Source of the DNA: Pseudoclavibacter helvolus
GTDB lineage: Bacteria; Actinomycetota; Actinomycetes; Actinomycetales; Microbacteriaceae
DNA length: 64,000 bases
Reading direction: 5' to 3'
Assembly (NCBI RefSeq): GCF_014191305.1
Contig: NZ_JACHWJ010000003.1
Coordinates: forward strand, 186,001-250,000
Shown in pieces: positions 32,946-41,508 of the stretch; positions within the stretch are counted from its first letter, which is position 1, and every line of letters starts with the position of its first letter. Made by a program: the position numbers and the translations under genes. The notes under the pieces are model-generated. The model was not told where the DNA came from. It did no database searches and saw nothing but the letters and a program-made list of their open reading frames with translations.

Positions 32946-34466
32946 TTAGTCGTTTTCGGGGAAGCCGAGGTTGATGCCGCCGTGCTTGGCGGGGTCGAGC
33001 CAGCGGCTGGTGACGGCTTTCTCGCGGGTGTAGAAGTGGAAGCCTTGGAGGCCGTAGGCCTTGCTGTCGCCGAAGGCGGAGTCTTTCCATCCGCCGAAGG
33101 AGTAGTAGGCGACGGGGACGGGGATGGGCACGTTGATGCCGATCATGCCGACCTGGATCTCGTTCTGGAAGCGGCGGGCGGCGCCGCCGTCGTTGGTGAA
33201 GATCGCGGTGCCGTTGCCGAACTGGCCGGTGTTGATGAGCTCAACGCCTTCCTCGAAGCTCTTGACGCGGACGATGCCGAGGACGGGGCCGAAGATCTCT
33301 TCCGTGTAGGCGCGGCTGGTGGTGGGGAGGTTGTCGATGAGGGTCGGTCCGAGCCAGAACCCGCCGTCCGCGCCTTCGGCCTGGATGGTGCGGCCGTCGA
33401 CGAGGACGTCGGCGCCGTCGTCTTTCGCGATCTGGATGTAGGAGGCGATCTTGTCGCGGTGTACTTCCGACACGATGGGGCCCATGTCGGGTTCCTTGTG
33501 GGTGTCGGTGGGGGTGCCGTCACCGATGCGGAGCTTCGCGATGCGCTCGGTGACTTTCTCGATGAGCTTGTCGGCGACGGGTTCGATCGCGAGGACCACG
33601 CTGATGGCCATGCATCGCTCGCCCGCGGACCCGTAGCCGGCGTTGATGGCCTGGTCGGCGACGAGGTCGAGGTCCGCGTCTGGGAGCACGAGCATGTGGT
33701 TCTTCGCGCCGCCGAGCGCCTGGACGCGTTTGCCGTTCTTGGACGCGGTTTCGTAGATGTACTGCGCGATCGGGGTCGAGCCGACGAACGAGATCGCGGC
33801 GACGTCGTCGTGGTTCAGGAGGCCATCGACGGCTTGCTTATCGCCGTGGAGGACGTTGAAGACACCGTCGGGAAGGCCCGCTTCTTTCCAGAGTTCGGCG
33901 AGCCAGATCGCGGCGGATGGGTCCTTCTCGGAGGGCTTGAGGACGACGGTGTTGCCGACGGCGATCGCGATGGGGAAGAACCACATGGGGACCATGGCGG
34001 GGAAGTTGAAGGGGCTGATGATGCCGACCACGCCGAGGGCTTGCTTGATGGAGAACACGTCGACGCCGGTGGAGGCGTTCTCGGTGAAGTCGCCCTTCAT
34101 GATGTGGGGGAAGCCGGTCGCGAGTTCCACGACCTCGAGGCCGCGCTGGATCTCGCCAGCGGCGTCGGAGACGACCTTCCCGTGCTCGGACGTGATGATG
34201 CGGGCGAGCTCGAACTTCCGCTCGTTCAGCAACTCACGGAAGCGGAACAGCACTCCCTGGCGCTTCGCGACGGATGCGTTCGACCAAGCAGGGAACGCGG
34301 CCTTCGCCGCGGCGACGGCCGCGTCGATCTCCGCCTGCTCCGCCAGCGCGACCTGCGCGGTGGCCACACCGAGCGCGGGGTTGAAGACGGGCGAAGTGCG
34401 GGTGGGGGTCGCTGTCGCGAGGGCGCCGTCGATCCAGTGCTGGATCGTGGGAAGGGCAGAGTCCAC
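32946..34466 (-). CDS. mmsA: CoA-acylating methylmalonate/malonate-semialdehyde dehydrogenase
   Basis: A 506-residue member of the aldehyde dehydrogenase superfamily that converts methylmalonate or malonate semialdehyde to propionyl- or acetyl-CoA. It carries SPFNFPAMVPMWFFPIAI, the nucleotide region SFVGSTPIAQYIYETASKNG and the catalytic Cys in YGSAGERCMAISV; the Glu general base of hydrolytic aldehyde dehydrogenases is absent after VQALGGAKNHM, as expected for CoA-acylating members. GTG 34466 has GAGGAG seven bases upstream. It probably works with the class III aminotransferase at 29227-30546 in beta-alanine or valine breakdown. Confidence 0.93.
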   Translation of the reverse strand: MDSALPTIQHWIDGALATATPTRTSPVFNPALGVATAQVALAEQAEIDAAVAAAKAAFPAWSNASVAKRQGVLFRFRELLNERKFELARIITSEHGKVVSDAAGEIQRGLEVVELATGFPHIMKGDFTENASTGVDVFSIKQALGVVGIISPFNFPAMVPMWFFPIAIAVGNTVVLKPSEKDPSAAIWLAELWKEAGLPDGVFNVLHGDKQAVDGLLNHDDVAAISFVGSTPIAQYIYETASKNGKRVQALGGAKNHMLVLPDADLDLVADQAINAGYGSAGERCMAISVVLAIEPVADKLIEKVTERIAKLRIGDGTPTDTHKEPDMGPIVSEVHRDKIASYIQIAKDDGADVLVDGRTIQAEGADGGFWLGPTLIDNLPTTSRAYTEEIFGPVLGIVRVKSFEEGVELINTGQFGNGTAIFTNDGGAARRFQNEIQVGMIGINVPIPVPVAYYSFGGWKDSAFGDSKAYGLQGFHFYTREKAVTSRWLDPAKHGGINLGFPEND

Positions 34467-34665
34467 GTGATACTCCTCGGGCTTGCTGAGCTGGGCTGGG
34501 CTGGTGGGGCTGACTGTGTCTGCTGAACAGAAGCAAGGTCAGACTACGGACGGCCACCGACGCTCGAGTGGCGGCTTTGTAGAGGCGCTCGGCGCTATTC
34601 GACCAAACTGGCAACACGTTTTGCGTCAGACTGGCACGGAGAACACGACCGAGCCGAGGAGCAAA

Positions 34666-36042
34666 ATGTCCAAGTACCGAGTGCAGAATCCCGCAACTGG
34701 CGAGGTCGTCGAGACCTTCGACGACGCGACGGATGCGCAGATCGAGCAGGCCGTAGCGAGTGCCGACTCGGTCTACCGTGAGTGGCGGGAGCGCAGCGTC
34801 CAGGACCGCGCGGCCGTCGTGAGGCGCGTCGCAGCGATTTTCCTCGAGCGCAAGGACGAGCTCGCGAACCTCATCGCGGTCGAGATGGGCAAGTCCGTGC
34901 AGGAGTCGATCGACGAGGTCGAGTTCGCGGCATCGATCATCGACTACTACGGCGTCCACGGCCCGAGCTTCATCACCGACTACGAGATCCCGAGCACGGT
35001 TCCAGGTAAGGCGTTCATCGAGCACCGTCCGGTGGGCACGCTCCTCGGGGTCATGCCGTGGAACTTCCCGTACTACCAGGTGGCCCGCTTCGCCGCCCCG
35101 AACCTCGTGCTCGGCAACACCATCCTGCTCAAGCACGCCGACATCTGCGCGCGGTCCGCCCTGACCATCCAGGAGATCATGGAGGAGGCGGGTGTTCCTG
35201 TCGGCGGGTACCAGAACATTTTCGCGTCGCACGACCAGATCGCGACGCTCATCGCGGACGACCGCGTGCAGGGCATCTCGCTGACGGGCTCGGAGCGTGC
35301 GGGCGCCATCATCGGCGCGCAGGCGGGCAGCAACCTGAAGAAGTGTGTGCTCGAGCTCGGCGGCATCGACCCGATGGTGGTGCTCGACTCCGACGACGTC
35401 GCATCCGTCGCGAAGCAGGCGTGGGACTTCCGCGTCTACAACGTCGGCCAGGTCTGCAACTCGAACAAGCGGCTCATCGTCATGGACGACATCTACGACG
35501 AGTTCGTGGCGGAGCTGAAGAAGCTCGCGACCGGCCTCGTGCCTGGGGACCAGCTGGATCTCGGTGACGGCGAGTTTGCGCCCATGTCGAGCCGAGCGGC
35601 CGCCGAGACGGTTGACGCTCAGGTGCAGAAGGCGGTCGCGGAGGGTGCGACGCTCGAGGCCGGCGGCGTGCTGTCGGATGGGCCGGGCTCCTACTACTCG
35701 CCCGCCGTGCTCACTGGCGTTCCGCGCGACTCCGAGTCCTACGGCGTCGAGATCTTCGGCCCCGTCGCGACCGTGTACCGGGTCTCCAGCGACGAGGAGG
35801 CACTCGAGCTCGCGAACGACTGCGCGCTTGGCCTCGGCGGCTCCGTCTTCTCGACGGACGAGGCCCGCGCGACTCGCGTCGCGCAGCGTCTCGAGGTGGG
35901 CATGGCACACGTGAACACGATCGCGGCCGAGGCCGCCGAGCTGCCGTTCGGCGGGGTCAAGAACTCCGGATTCGGGCGCGAGATGGGCCCCATCGGCATC
36001 GGGGAGTTCGCCAACAAGCGCCTCTTCTTCGTCTCGGCTTGA
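34666..36042 (+). CDS. NAD(P)-dependent succinate-semialdehyde dehydrogenase-like aldehyde dehydrogenase
   Basis: A 458-residue aldehyde dehydrogenase of the short succinate-semialdehyde (GabD/Sad) group. Motifs are VMPWNFPYYQVARFAAPN, LTGSERAGAIIG, Glu in LELGGIDPMVV and catalytic Cys in VGQVCNSNKRLIV. The expected product from GABA-derived succinate semialdehyde is succinate. ATG 34666 is preceded by GAGGAG five bases upstream. It is divergent from the methylmalonate-semialdehyde dehydrogenase by 199 bases, consistent with a joint amine/amino acid catabolic region. The precise aldehyde is not proven. Confidence 0.9.
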   Translation: MSKYRVQNPATGEVVETFDDATDAQIEQAVASADSVYREWRERSVQDRAAVVRRVAAIFLERKDELANLIAVEMGKSVQESIDEVEFAASIIDYYGVHGPSFITDYEIPSTVPGKAFIEHRPVGTLLGVMPWNFPYYQVARFAAPNLVLGNTILLKHADICARSALTIQEIMEEAGVPVGGYQNIFASHDQIATLIADDRVQGISLTGSERAGAIIGAQAGSNLKKCVLELGGIDPMVVLDSDDVASVAKQAWDFRVYNVGQVCNSNKRLIVMDDIYDEFVAELKKLATGLVPGDQLDLGDGEFAPMSSRAAAETVDAQVQKAVAEGATLEAGGVLSDGPGSYYSPAVLTGVPRDSESYGVEIFGPVATVYRVSSDEEALELANDCALGLGGSVFSTDEARATRVAQRLEVGMAHVNTIAAEAAELPFGGVKNSGFGREMGPIGIGEFANKRLFFVSA

Positions 36043-36154
36043 GTGGATGCGGGGCGGGCTGTGCAGCAGCCCGTCCCGCGTTTCCTGCGGGGACCCGCGC
36101 ATCCACCTGTGGAAAAGTCGCGCGGGCCGCGCCTCGAGCGGTCATGATGGAGAT

Positions 36155-36610
36155 ATGGAAGACGAGCAACTCATCACCGTCCTGAGCGACGAGGAAAGCC
36201 GCGAGCTCCTGAGCGCCACGACGTTCGGGCGTATCGCGTTTGCACTGAACAGCCGCGTGGAGATCTACCCGCTCAACATCGCCTACAGCGAAGGCAGCGG
36301 TAGCGAGAGCGCTGGCGAGATCGTCTTCAAGTCGGCGCCGGGCTTCAAGCTCGCCGGTGCGTCCATCGCCAAGGAGGTCGTGTTCCAGGCGGATGCGCTC
36401 GGCGACGGCTTCGCGACGAGCATCGTCGCGCGTGGTGAGGCGCGTGTGCTGAGCACGGAGTCTGAGCTCGAGTGGGCAGCTGGGCTCGACGTCAGCCCCC
36501 TCATCGCGACCCCCAAGAACGAGTACGTCGCCATCAGGGTGGTGGAGGTCTCCGGGCGTCGCTATGTCACGGGCGAAGAGCTCGAGCCCCTCATCGACAC
36601 CGTCGCCTAG
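36155..36610 (+). CDS. Pyridoxamine 5'-phosphate oxidase-fold flavin-binding protein
   Basis: A 151-residue split-barrel protein. ITVLSDEESRELLSATTFGR IAFAL is the opening pattern of the PPOX class (residues 6-30), followed by EIVFKSAPGFKLAGAS and EVVFQADAL, where FMN- or F420-binding strands lie. Many actinobacterial proteins of this type bind F420 or FMN and act on unknown substrates or as stress proteins. The start ATG 36155 is two bases after GGAG, so a leaderless message is also possible. The methyltransferase gene begins two bases after its stop. Confidence 0.85.
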   Translation: MEDEQLITVLSDEESRELLSATTFGRIAFALNSRVEIYPLNIAYSEGSGSESAGEIVFKSAPGFKLAGASIAKEVVFQADALGDGFATSIVARGEARVLSTESELEWAAGLDVSPLIATPKNEYVAIRVVEVSGRRYVTGEELEPLIDTVA

Positions 36611-36612
36611 GC

Positions 36613-37731
36613 GTGGGAGACACTGCACTGGGCAGGGTAGTGGCCGGCGCTGAGCCTGACCCCGTCGACCGGCTCATCCTCGACGAGGCCGCAGCACTCG
36701 GTGGCCCGAGCTCGCCGCTCGCCGTTGTCGGCGACGCCACTGGTGCGCTCGCCGTCGCCGCCGCGGAGCGCTTCGACCTCGACGTCGTACGCACCTTCCA
36801 CGACTCCGTCACCGACGAGCGGGCAAGTGATGAAGCGGTGCGAGCCAGCTTCCGTTCGCTTCAGGCCGTGCGCTTTGGGCTCGAGCCGGCCCTGTTCGAG
36901 GGGGTGCGGCTCGTGCTGTTGCGGCTCCCGAAGTCGCTCGCCGAGCTCGACGAGATCGTCCGCCTGGTTGCCGCGCACGCGCATCCTGACGTTCGGATCG
37001 TCGCGGGAGGCCGCATCAAACACATGAGCCGCGGCATGAACGAGACGTTGGAGCGCTCGTTCAGCGAGGTCTCTGCGAGCCTCGGCAGGCAGAAATCGCG
37101 AGTGCTGCACGCGAGCGCGCCGAGGGCCGAGCTGCTCGGAGCCGAGTCGGGGTACCCGATCGTGCAGAACTCCGACGAGCTCGGGTTCGCGATCGCGAGC
37201 CACGGCGGGGCCTTCGCGGGTCCTCGTCTCGACCTCGGCACGCGCGAGCTCCTCGCAGTGCTGCAGTACCTGCCCGCGGACGCGCTGCCCGAGGACGGCC
37301 TTGCCGTCGACCTCGGCTGCGGCACCGGTGTGCTCGCTGTCGCGGTGGCAAGACTCAGGCCGCAGCTCGAGGTCATCGCAAGCGACCGTTCCTGGGCGGC
37401 CGCCGCCTCTGCCCGCGAGACGATCCGCCTCGCCGGGGTCGGGGACAGGGTCGAGGTCCGCCGCGAAGATTCTGGCTCGAGCATCGAGACGGGCACGGTC
37501 GACGTCGTGCTGCTCAACCCGCCGTTCCACGACCGTCACGAGGTCGTCGAGGACATGGCGCATCCGCTGTTCGAGCAGGCGGCGCGGATGCTGAAGCCGG
37601 ACGGGAGCATGCTGACGGTGTTCAATTCCGGCCTCGCGCACCGTGCCGCGCTCGAGCGAATCGTGGGTCAGAGCAGGCAGATCGCGCGGGGCGCGAAGTT
37701 CACGGTGGTGATCAGCCACAAACGTGTCTGA
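36613..37731 (+). CDS. RlmG/RsmC-like SAM-dependent methyltransferase
   Basis: A 372-residue two-domain methyltransferase. The N-terminal half is an inactive Rossmann-like domain (ARVVGDATGAL-like start, LVLLRLPKSLAELDEIVRLV, HPDVRIVAGGRIKHMSRGMN). The C-terminal half has the SAM motif AVDLGCGTGVLAVAVARLRP and the catalytic motif LLNPPFHDRHE. NPPF and the duplicated layout match RlmG/RsmC enzymes that methylate guanine N2 in rRNA. GTG 36613 follows the PPOX gene by two bases, so translational coupling is likely. The rRNA position is not certain. Confidence 0.88.
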   Translation: MGDTALGRVVAGAEPDPVDRLILDEAAALGGPSSPLAVVGDATGALAVAAAERFDLDVVRTFHDSVTDERASDEAVRASFRSLQAVRFGLEPALFEGVRLVLLRLPKSLAELDEIVRLVAAHAHPDVRIVAGGRIKHMSRGMNETLERSFSEVSASLGRQKSRVLHASAPRAELLGAESGYPIVQNSDELGFAIASHGGAFAGPRLDLGTRELLAVLQYLPADALPEDGLAVDLGCGTGVLAVAVARLRPQLEVIASDRSWAAAASARETIRLAGVGDRVEVRREDSGSSIETGTVDVVLLNPPFHDRHEVVEDMAHPLFEQAARMLKPDGSMLTVFNSGLAHRAALERIVGQSRQIARGAKFTVVISHKRV

Positions 37732-37799
37732 TTGTCGCCCAAATGCGCGCCACGCGAGGGCATCCGTTCGGTAGGCTGATGATCTGAACCGGAGGCGCT

Positions 37800-39347
37800 A
37801 TGACCGATCTCATCCACATGCTCCGCGACTGGATGCCTAAGCAGCGGTGGTACTCGGGCGGGGAGGGCCGGGCGCCGCAGCTCACCCACCTCGGTAGCTA
37901 CGTGCTCGCGAACCCGAACGGCGAAGCTGGCGTGCACCTTGTGACCGTGCCGTGCATCCTCGATTCCTCCGGCGACGAGCCGGTCGTGTACCAGGTCCCG
38001 ACCGTGCTTCGCGAGGTAGATGCGCGAGTGCCTGCCCTCGGCTACATCGGGTCGATCAGCAACGCGTCGGGGCGTGTGAGCGCCGTCGTCGACGGGCCGC
38101 ACGACATTGCCTTCGCGAAAGCGCTCCTCACGCTCCTCGAGCGCGAGGGACATGCGCCAGGGGCCGGCGGACGCAGCGACATCGCCGCTTATGGGTTGCC
38201 GATGCCCGGAGCGGTCGTCGGAAGTTTCGTGACGAGCCGCGTGCTGTCTGGTGAGCAGTCGAATACCTCGATCATCTGCGAGATGCGCCTGCCCGATGGC
38301 AGTGACGCGGCACCGCTCATCCTCAAGGTCTTCCGCATGCTGCACGACGGCGAGAACCCGGAGGTCACGCTGCAGTCGGCGCTCGCCGCTGCCGGCTCCG
38401 TGCGCGTGCCGCCAGCCATCGGCCACCTCTCGGGGTACTGGCCGGACCCGCGGGCACGAGACGGCCGAGCATCCGGCAACTTCGTGTTCGCTCAGGAGTT
38501 CCTGCCGGGTGTCGAGGATGCGTGGCGTGTGGCCCTGCGCGCGGCCGAGACGGGCGACGACTTCGGCGACGCCGCCTACACGCTCGGCGAGGCGACCGCT
38601 GAGGTGCACCGCACGTTGCGCGAGGTGCTGCCGAGCGTCGAATCGACCGTGCCGAAGGTGCAGGCCGAGGTGGCCGCCATGCGTCAGCGCTTGGACGCGG
38701 CGATCGCCGTCGCGCCGGCCCTGGAGCGCCTGCGCGGGGCAGCGGAAGAGGTGTACGCGCACGCCGCAGACATGCACTGGCCCAGGTTGCAGCGAGTGCA
38801 CGGCGACCTGCACCTGGGGCAGGTGCTTGCCGTTCAGGACCGCGGTTGGGTGTTCCTCGACTTCGAGGGGGAGCCGCTGCGCACCATCGAGCAGCGCAAC
38901 ACGGCGGATGCACCGCAGCGCGATATCGCTGGCATCCTTCGGTCGTTCGACTACGTCGCGGGCTCGCTCGAGATGACAACCGGGCGCAATGTCGCTGGCG
39001 ACTGGGCAGCGCGGGCGCGTCAGTCATTCCTCAACGGATACGCGGCCGCCGTCAGCGGCGAGGCCAGGGTCGGGCGCCACACGGGCGCGATCACGCTCGA
39101 GGGGCGGGCCGCTCGTCGGCAGGCCGAGGACGCTCACGATGCCGCAGACGCCCGCGAACTTGCCGGTGCGGCCGGCGGCAGCGGCGGCAGGTCGCTCGAG
39201 GACCGTCCGTTGAGCGCCGCGGAAGCCGCCGCGCTCATCAGGGTGTTCGAACTCGACAAGGCCCTGTACGAGGTCATCTACGAGGCATCCCAGCGGCCAG
39301 CATGGTTGAGGATCCCCGTCAGGGCCGTGCAGCGCATCCTCGCCTAA
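37800..39347 (+). CDS. Maltokinase
   Basis: A 515-residue kinase that forms maltose 1-phosphate from maltose, feeding the GlgE alpha-glucan pathway. The N-terminal cap has LIHMLRDWMPKQRWYSGG; the kinase core has VHGDLHLGQVL (catalytic loop) and VFLDFEGEPLR (metal-binding DFEG). It is encoded alone here, without treS or glgE beside it. Residues around 400-470 contain a charged Ala/Gly-rich insertion (RRQAEDAHDAADARELAG) that appears low in complexity. GGAGG is six bases before the ATG. Confidence 0.9.
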   Translation: MTDLIHMLRDWMPKQRWYSGGEGRAPQLTHLGSYVLANPNGEAGVHLVTVPCILDSSGDEPVVYQVPTVLREVDARVPALGYIGSISNASGRVSAVVDGPHDIAFAKALLTLLEREGHAPGAGGRSDIAAYGLPMPGAVVGSFVTSRVLSGEQSNTSIICEMRLPDGSDAAPLILKVFRMLHDGENPEVTLQSALAAAGSVRVPPAIGHLSGYWPDPRARDGRASGNFVFAQEFLPGVEDAWRVALRAAETGDDFGDAAYTLGEATAEVHRTLREVLPSVESTVPKVQAEVAAMRQRLDAAIAVAPALERLRGAAEEVYAHAADMHWPRLQRVHGDLHLGQVLAVQDRGWVFLDFEGEPLRTIEQRNTADAPQRDIAGILRSFDYVAGSLEMTTGRNVAGDWAARARQSFLNGYAAAVSGEARVGRHTGAITLEGRAARRQAEDAHDAADARELAGAAGGSGGRSLEDRPLSAAEAAALIRVFELDKALYEVIYEASQRPAWLRIPVRAVQRILA

Positions 39348-39547
39348 GGCGGCAGCGGCAGGCGCAGGTGCAATTGCAGCTGCAGTCGCGGCGGCGGCGC
39401 TTCCGGGGTCCGCGGTTCGGGTTGTCCCTGGATGCCCGTGCCGTGCCCGTGCATGTCCTCGTCGAGGTCGAGGTTATCCACAGATTCGCCAGCTCATCGT
39501 TTGGGTTGCCGCCGCACGACTACCTTCGCGAGTACGCAATCGGAAGG

Positions 39548-39880
39548 ATGTATGTGCCGAGCAAGGACACGTTCAACAGTTCGCCTGGCGACCCGCGCGG
39601 GGTGCCGAGTACCGGAGGCTACTCACCCGAGGTCTACGACTTGTTGCTTGATGCGGGCGGTCGGCTGGCGGCGTTCTACGCCGCGAAAGCCGCTCGTGCA
39701 CGAAACGCTCCCGAATACCGGCGTTGGCAGAACAAGCTCGCCGCGCTGCGCGAGGAGATCGCCGACGTCGACGCTCAGTCGAACGTGAGCGTCGTCGGCA
39801 AGCGCAATGAGCTTCTCGAGCGCTATCGAGTCGAGACGAGCGGCAGCGAAAGCAGCGGAACGGCGCGAGGCGCAAGCTGA
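39548..39880 (+). CDS. Small protein 1 of the zeta-kinase operon (candidate antitoxin, paralogue A)
   Basis: A 110-residue acidic, helical protein with no family that I can name. Its core, GYSPEVYDLLLDAGGRLAAF through LLERYRVE, aligns without gaps to the core of the next gene product with about 22 identities in 75 positions, including Y-P--YD, RL and the terminal R(Y/F)RVE. The two genes are thus probably a tandem duplication. It lies 49 bases upstream of that paralogue and at the head of the zeta-kinase operon. ATG 39548 follows a TACGCA element; no standard Shine-Dalgarno spacing is seen, so the start is tentative. Confidence 0.7.
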   Translation: MYVPSKDTFNSSPGDPRGVPSTGGYSPEVYDLLLDAGGRLAAFYAAKAARARNAPEYRRWQNKLAALREEIADVDAQSNVSVVGKRNELLERYRVETSGSESSGTARGAS

Positions 39881-39929
39881 TCGACATGGAGACGCGGGCT
39901 CCGAGGACACCCACGACGAGAGGACGACC

Positions 39930-40190
39930 ATGACCGACGAAGCGAACAGCGACCCCGTCGACGACTACGACCCCATGATTTACGACGCCATGCGTGAAGC
40001 CGCGAATCGGCTTGGCGGGCTGTACATGGAGCGCTGGCACTTGGCGACGAACGAAGCGGAGAAGGAAAAGTGGCTCTCCCTCAACCACCGAGTGTGGCGT
40101 GAATCGCGCGATATCGACCCGGGTTCTCTTGACGATGTGCAACGCGCCCGCGCTGACTTTGTGGCGCGTTTCAGGGTCGAGGAACTGTGA
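39930..40190 (+). CDS. Small protein 2 of the zeta-kinase operon (candidate antitoxin, paralogue B)
   Basis: An 86-residue, strongly acidic helical protein (MTDEANSDPVDDYDPMIYDA, then RDIDPGSLDDVQRARADFVA). It is a paralogue of the preceding gene product. Its stop codon overlaps the ATG of the zeta-kinase (TGATG), a coupling seen in toxin-antitoxin pairs in which the antitoxin is made first. The size (about 90 residues) and predicted all-alpha character match epsilon-like antitoxins, though there is no clear sequence similarity to epsilon or PezA. GAGAGGAC lies upstream of the start. Confidence 0.8.
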   Translation: MTDEANSDPVDDYDPMIYDAMREAANRLGGLYMERWHLATNEAEKEKWLSLNHRVWRESRDIDPGSLDDVQRARADFVARFRVEEL

Positions 40191-41377
40191 TGTTCCGCGA
40201 CGAACTGAGTCGCGAGGAGCTTGTCGAGATCTTCGACCGATCTATCAGCGACAAGTTGAAGACAGAGTCCGCAGTTCCGGACCCGACGTTCGTCCTGGTT
40301 GGAGCCCAACCCGGTGCGGGGAAGACACGTGTCGTTGCGCTGGCCGAGCGCGCTCACTCTGGCGCCGTTGCCGTGGTTGGTGACGACTTCCGCCAGTTCC
40401 ATCCCGACTATGCGCGCCTCATGCGGGAGGAGCCACTGCGCATGCCCGAGGTGACGGCGCAGGCAGCTGGCGCGTGGGCGCGCATGTCGAGCGACTATCT
40501 GCGGGAGCGGCAGGCGTCGGTTGTCTTCGAGACGACCTTCAGGCAGCCCGATGCGGTCGTGGCGACGGCCAAGGAGTTCCGGGATGCGGGCTACCGAGTT
40601 GAGGTTCGGGCGCTCGCGGTTCCCGAGGCGGTGTCGCGCCTCGGCGTGCTGTCGCGCTACGCGGAGCAGGTGCGTGACCAGGGCGTCGGTCGTTGGACTC
40701 CTCAGGCGTTCCACGACGCCGCCGCCGAGCAGATGCCCAAATCGCTGGAGCGAGTCATCGCCGAGGGACACGTCGACAGGGTGCTTGTCGTCGATCGCGC
40801 CGGCCGCGCCGTGTACACCGCAGATATCGAAGCGACAGCCGCGAGCTCGCCAGGCGCGCGAGACGGAGCCGAAGCCCGCACCGCCGTCGACGCCGGGAGG
40901 CGGATCGAAACCCTCGACAGCGAGGCGGCGCGAACCTGGCTTGGCACCTTCGAACGAGACGCGAACTTCGTCCTCGACCGCGCCGACCTCGGCAGCGACG
41001 TGGTCGCCACCATCGATGACCTCCGCCGAGACGGCGACCGAATCGCCAGGCTCGCGCACGAACAGGGCAGCCCCTCGCTCACCGCAGCGGAGTCGAACCT
41101 CGCCGTCCTCGGGGTCCGCACCAGCGCCGCGCGGGAGCTCCTCGAACGCAACGAGCAGCAGCTGAAGGCGGGCGCAACAGGCGAACCCTTCCGCGCCGAG
41201 CAACTGGGCCAGAGCCGCAACCGCATCACAAACACGCAGCTCCACTCGGAGCTTCAGACGCAGCTCAGCACGAACCTCGGCCGAAACACCAGCACCAAGC
41301 TCCAAGCCAACCCGCAACAGCTCTTGGACTCAGCCCGCAGTCGAACCGAGCAGCCGACACTCGACCACGGCCGCTGA
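40190..41377 (+). CDS. Zeta-toxin-family kinase with C-terminal extension
   Basis: A 395-residue protein. Residues 1-210 form a zeta-type P-loop kinase: Walker A FVLVGAQPGAGKTRVVAL, substrate-binding VVGDDFRQFHPDYARLM and the downstream VFETTFRQPDAVVATAKEF. Zeta toxins phosphorylate UDP-N-acetyl sugars and block wall synthesis; related kinases may have other substrates. Residues 215-395 are an extension not found in minimal zeta toxins: helical, charged, ending in a Gln/Asn/Thr-rich tail (QTQLSTNLGRNTSTKLQANP). The ATG overlaps the upstream stop codon. Toxin function is inferred from family and operon layout. Confidence 0.85.
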   Translation: MFRDELSREELVEIFDRSISDKLKTESAVPDPTFVLVGAQPGAGKTRVVALAERAHSGAVAVVGDDFRQFHPDYARLMREEPLRMPEVTAQAAGAWARMSSDYLRERQASVVFETTFRQPDAVVATAKEFRDAGYRVEVRALAVPEAVSRLGVLSRYAEQVRDQGVGRWTPQAFHDAAAEQMPKSLERVIAEGHVDRVLVVDRAGRAVYTADIEATAASSPGARDGAEARTAVDAGRRIETLDSEAARTWLGTFERDANFVLDRADLGSDVVATIDDLRRDGDRIARLAHEQGSPSLTAAESNLAVLGVRTSAARELLERNEQQLKAGATGEPFRAEQLGQSRNRITNTQLHSELQTQLSTNLGRNTSTKLQANPQQLLDSARSRTEQPTLDHGR

Positions 41378-41381
41378 CGCC

Positions 41382-41475
41382 GGAACCGCCAAACCCGGAA
41401 CGGCTGACCTCGGAACACTGAACCTGGAACGGCTGCCCGCTGCAACACTGCCCCCGGAACACCGCGCCCGCAACA
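41382..41475. repeat. Degenerate 15-nt repeat array
   Basis: Seven units with a GGAAC or GCAAC core start near 41382, 41397, 41412, 41426, 41442, 41456 and 41470, at 14-16-base intervals. They fill the gap between the zeta-kinase stop and the end of the convergent DUF1023 gene. Confidence 0.65.
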
Positions 41476-41508
41476 CCGGGGACGTGCGTCCGCCGAAGCT
41501 GCGTCGGA

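Noticed and set aside
32550-34526. 658-codon plus-strand frame
   Set aside because: It mirrors the semialdehyde dehydrogenase gene on the other strand and has a Val/Asp/Glu-biased composition without any domain.
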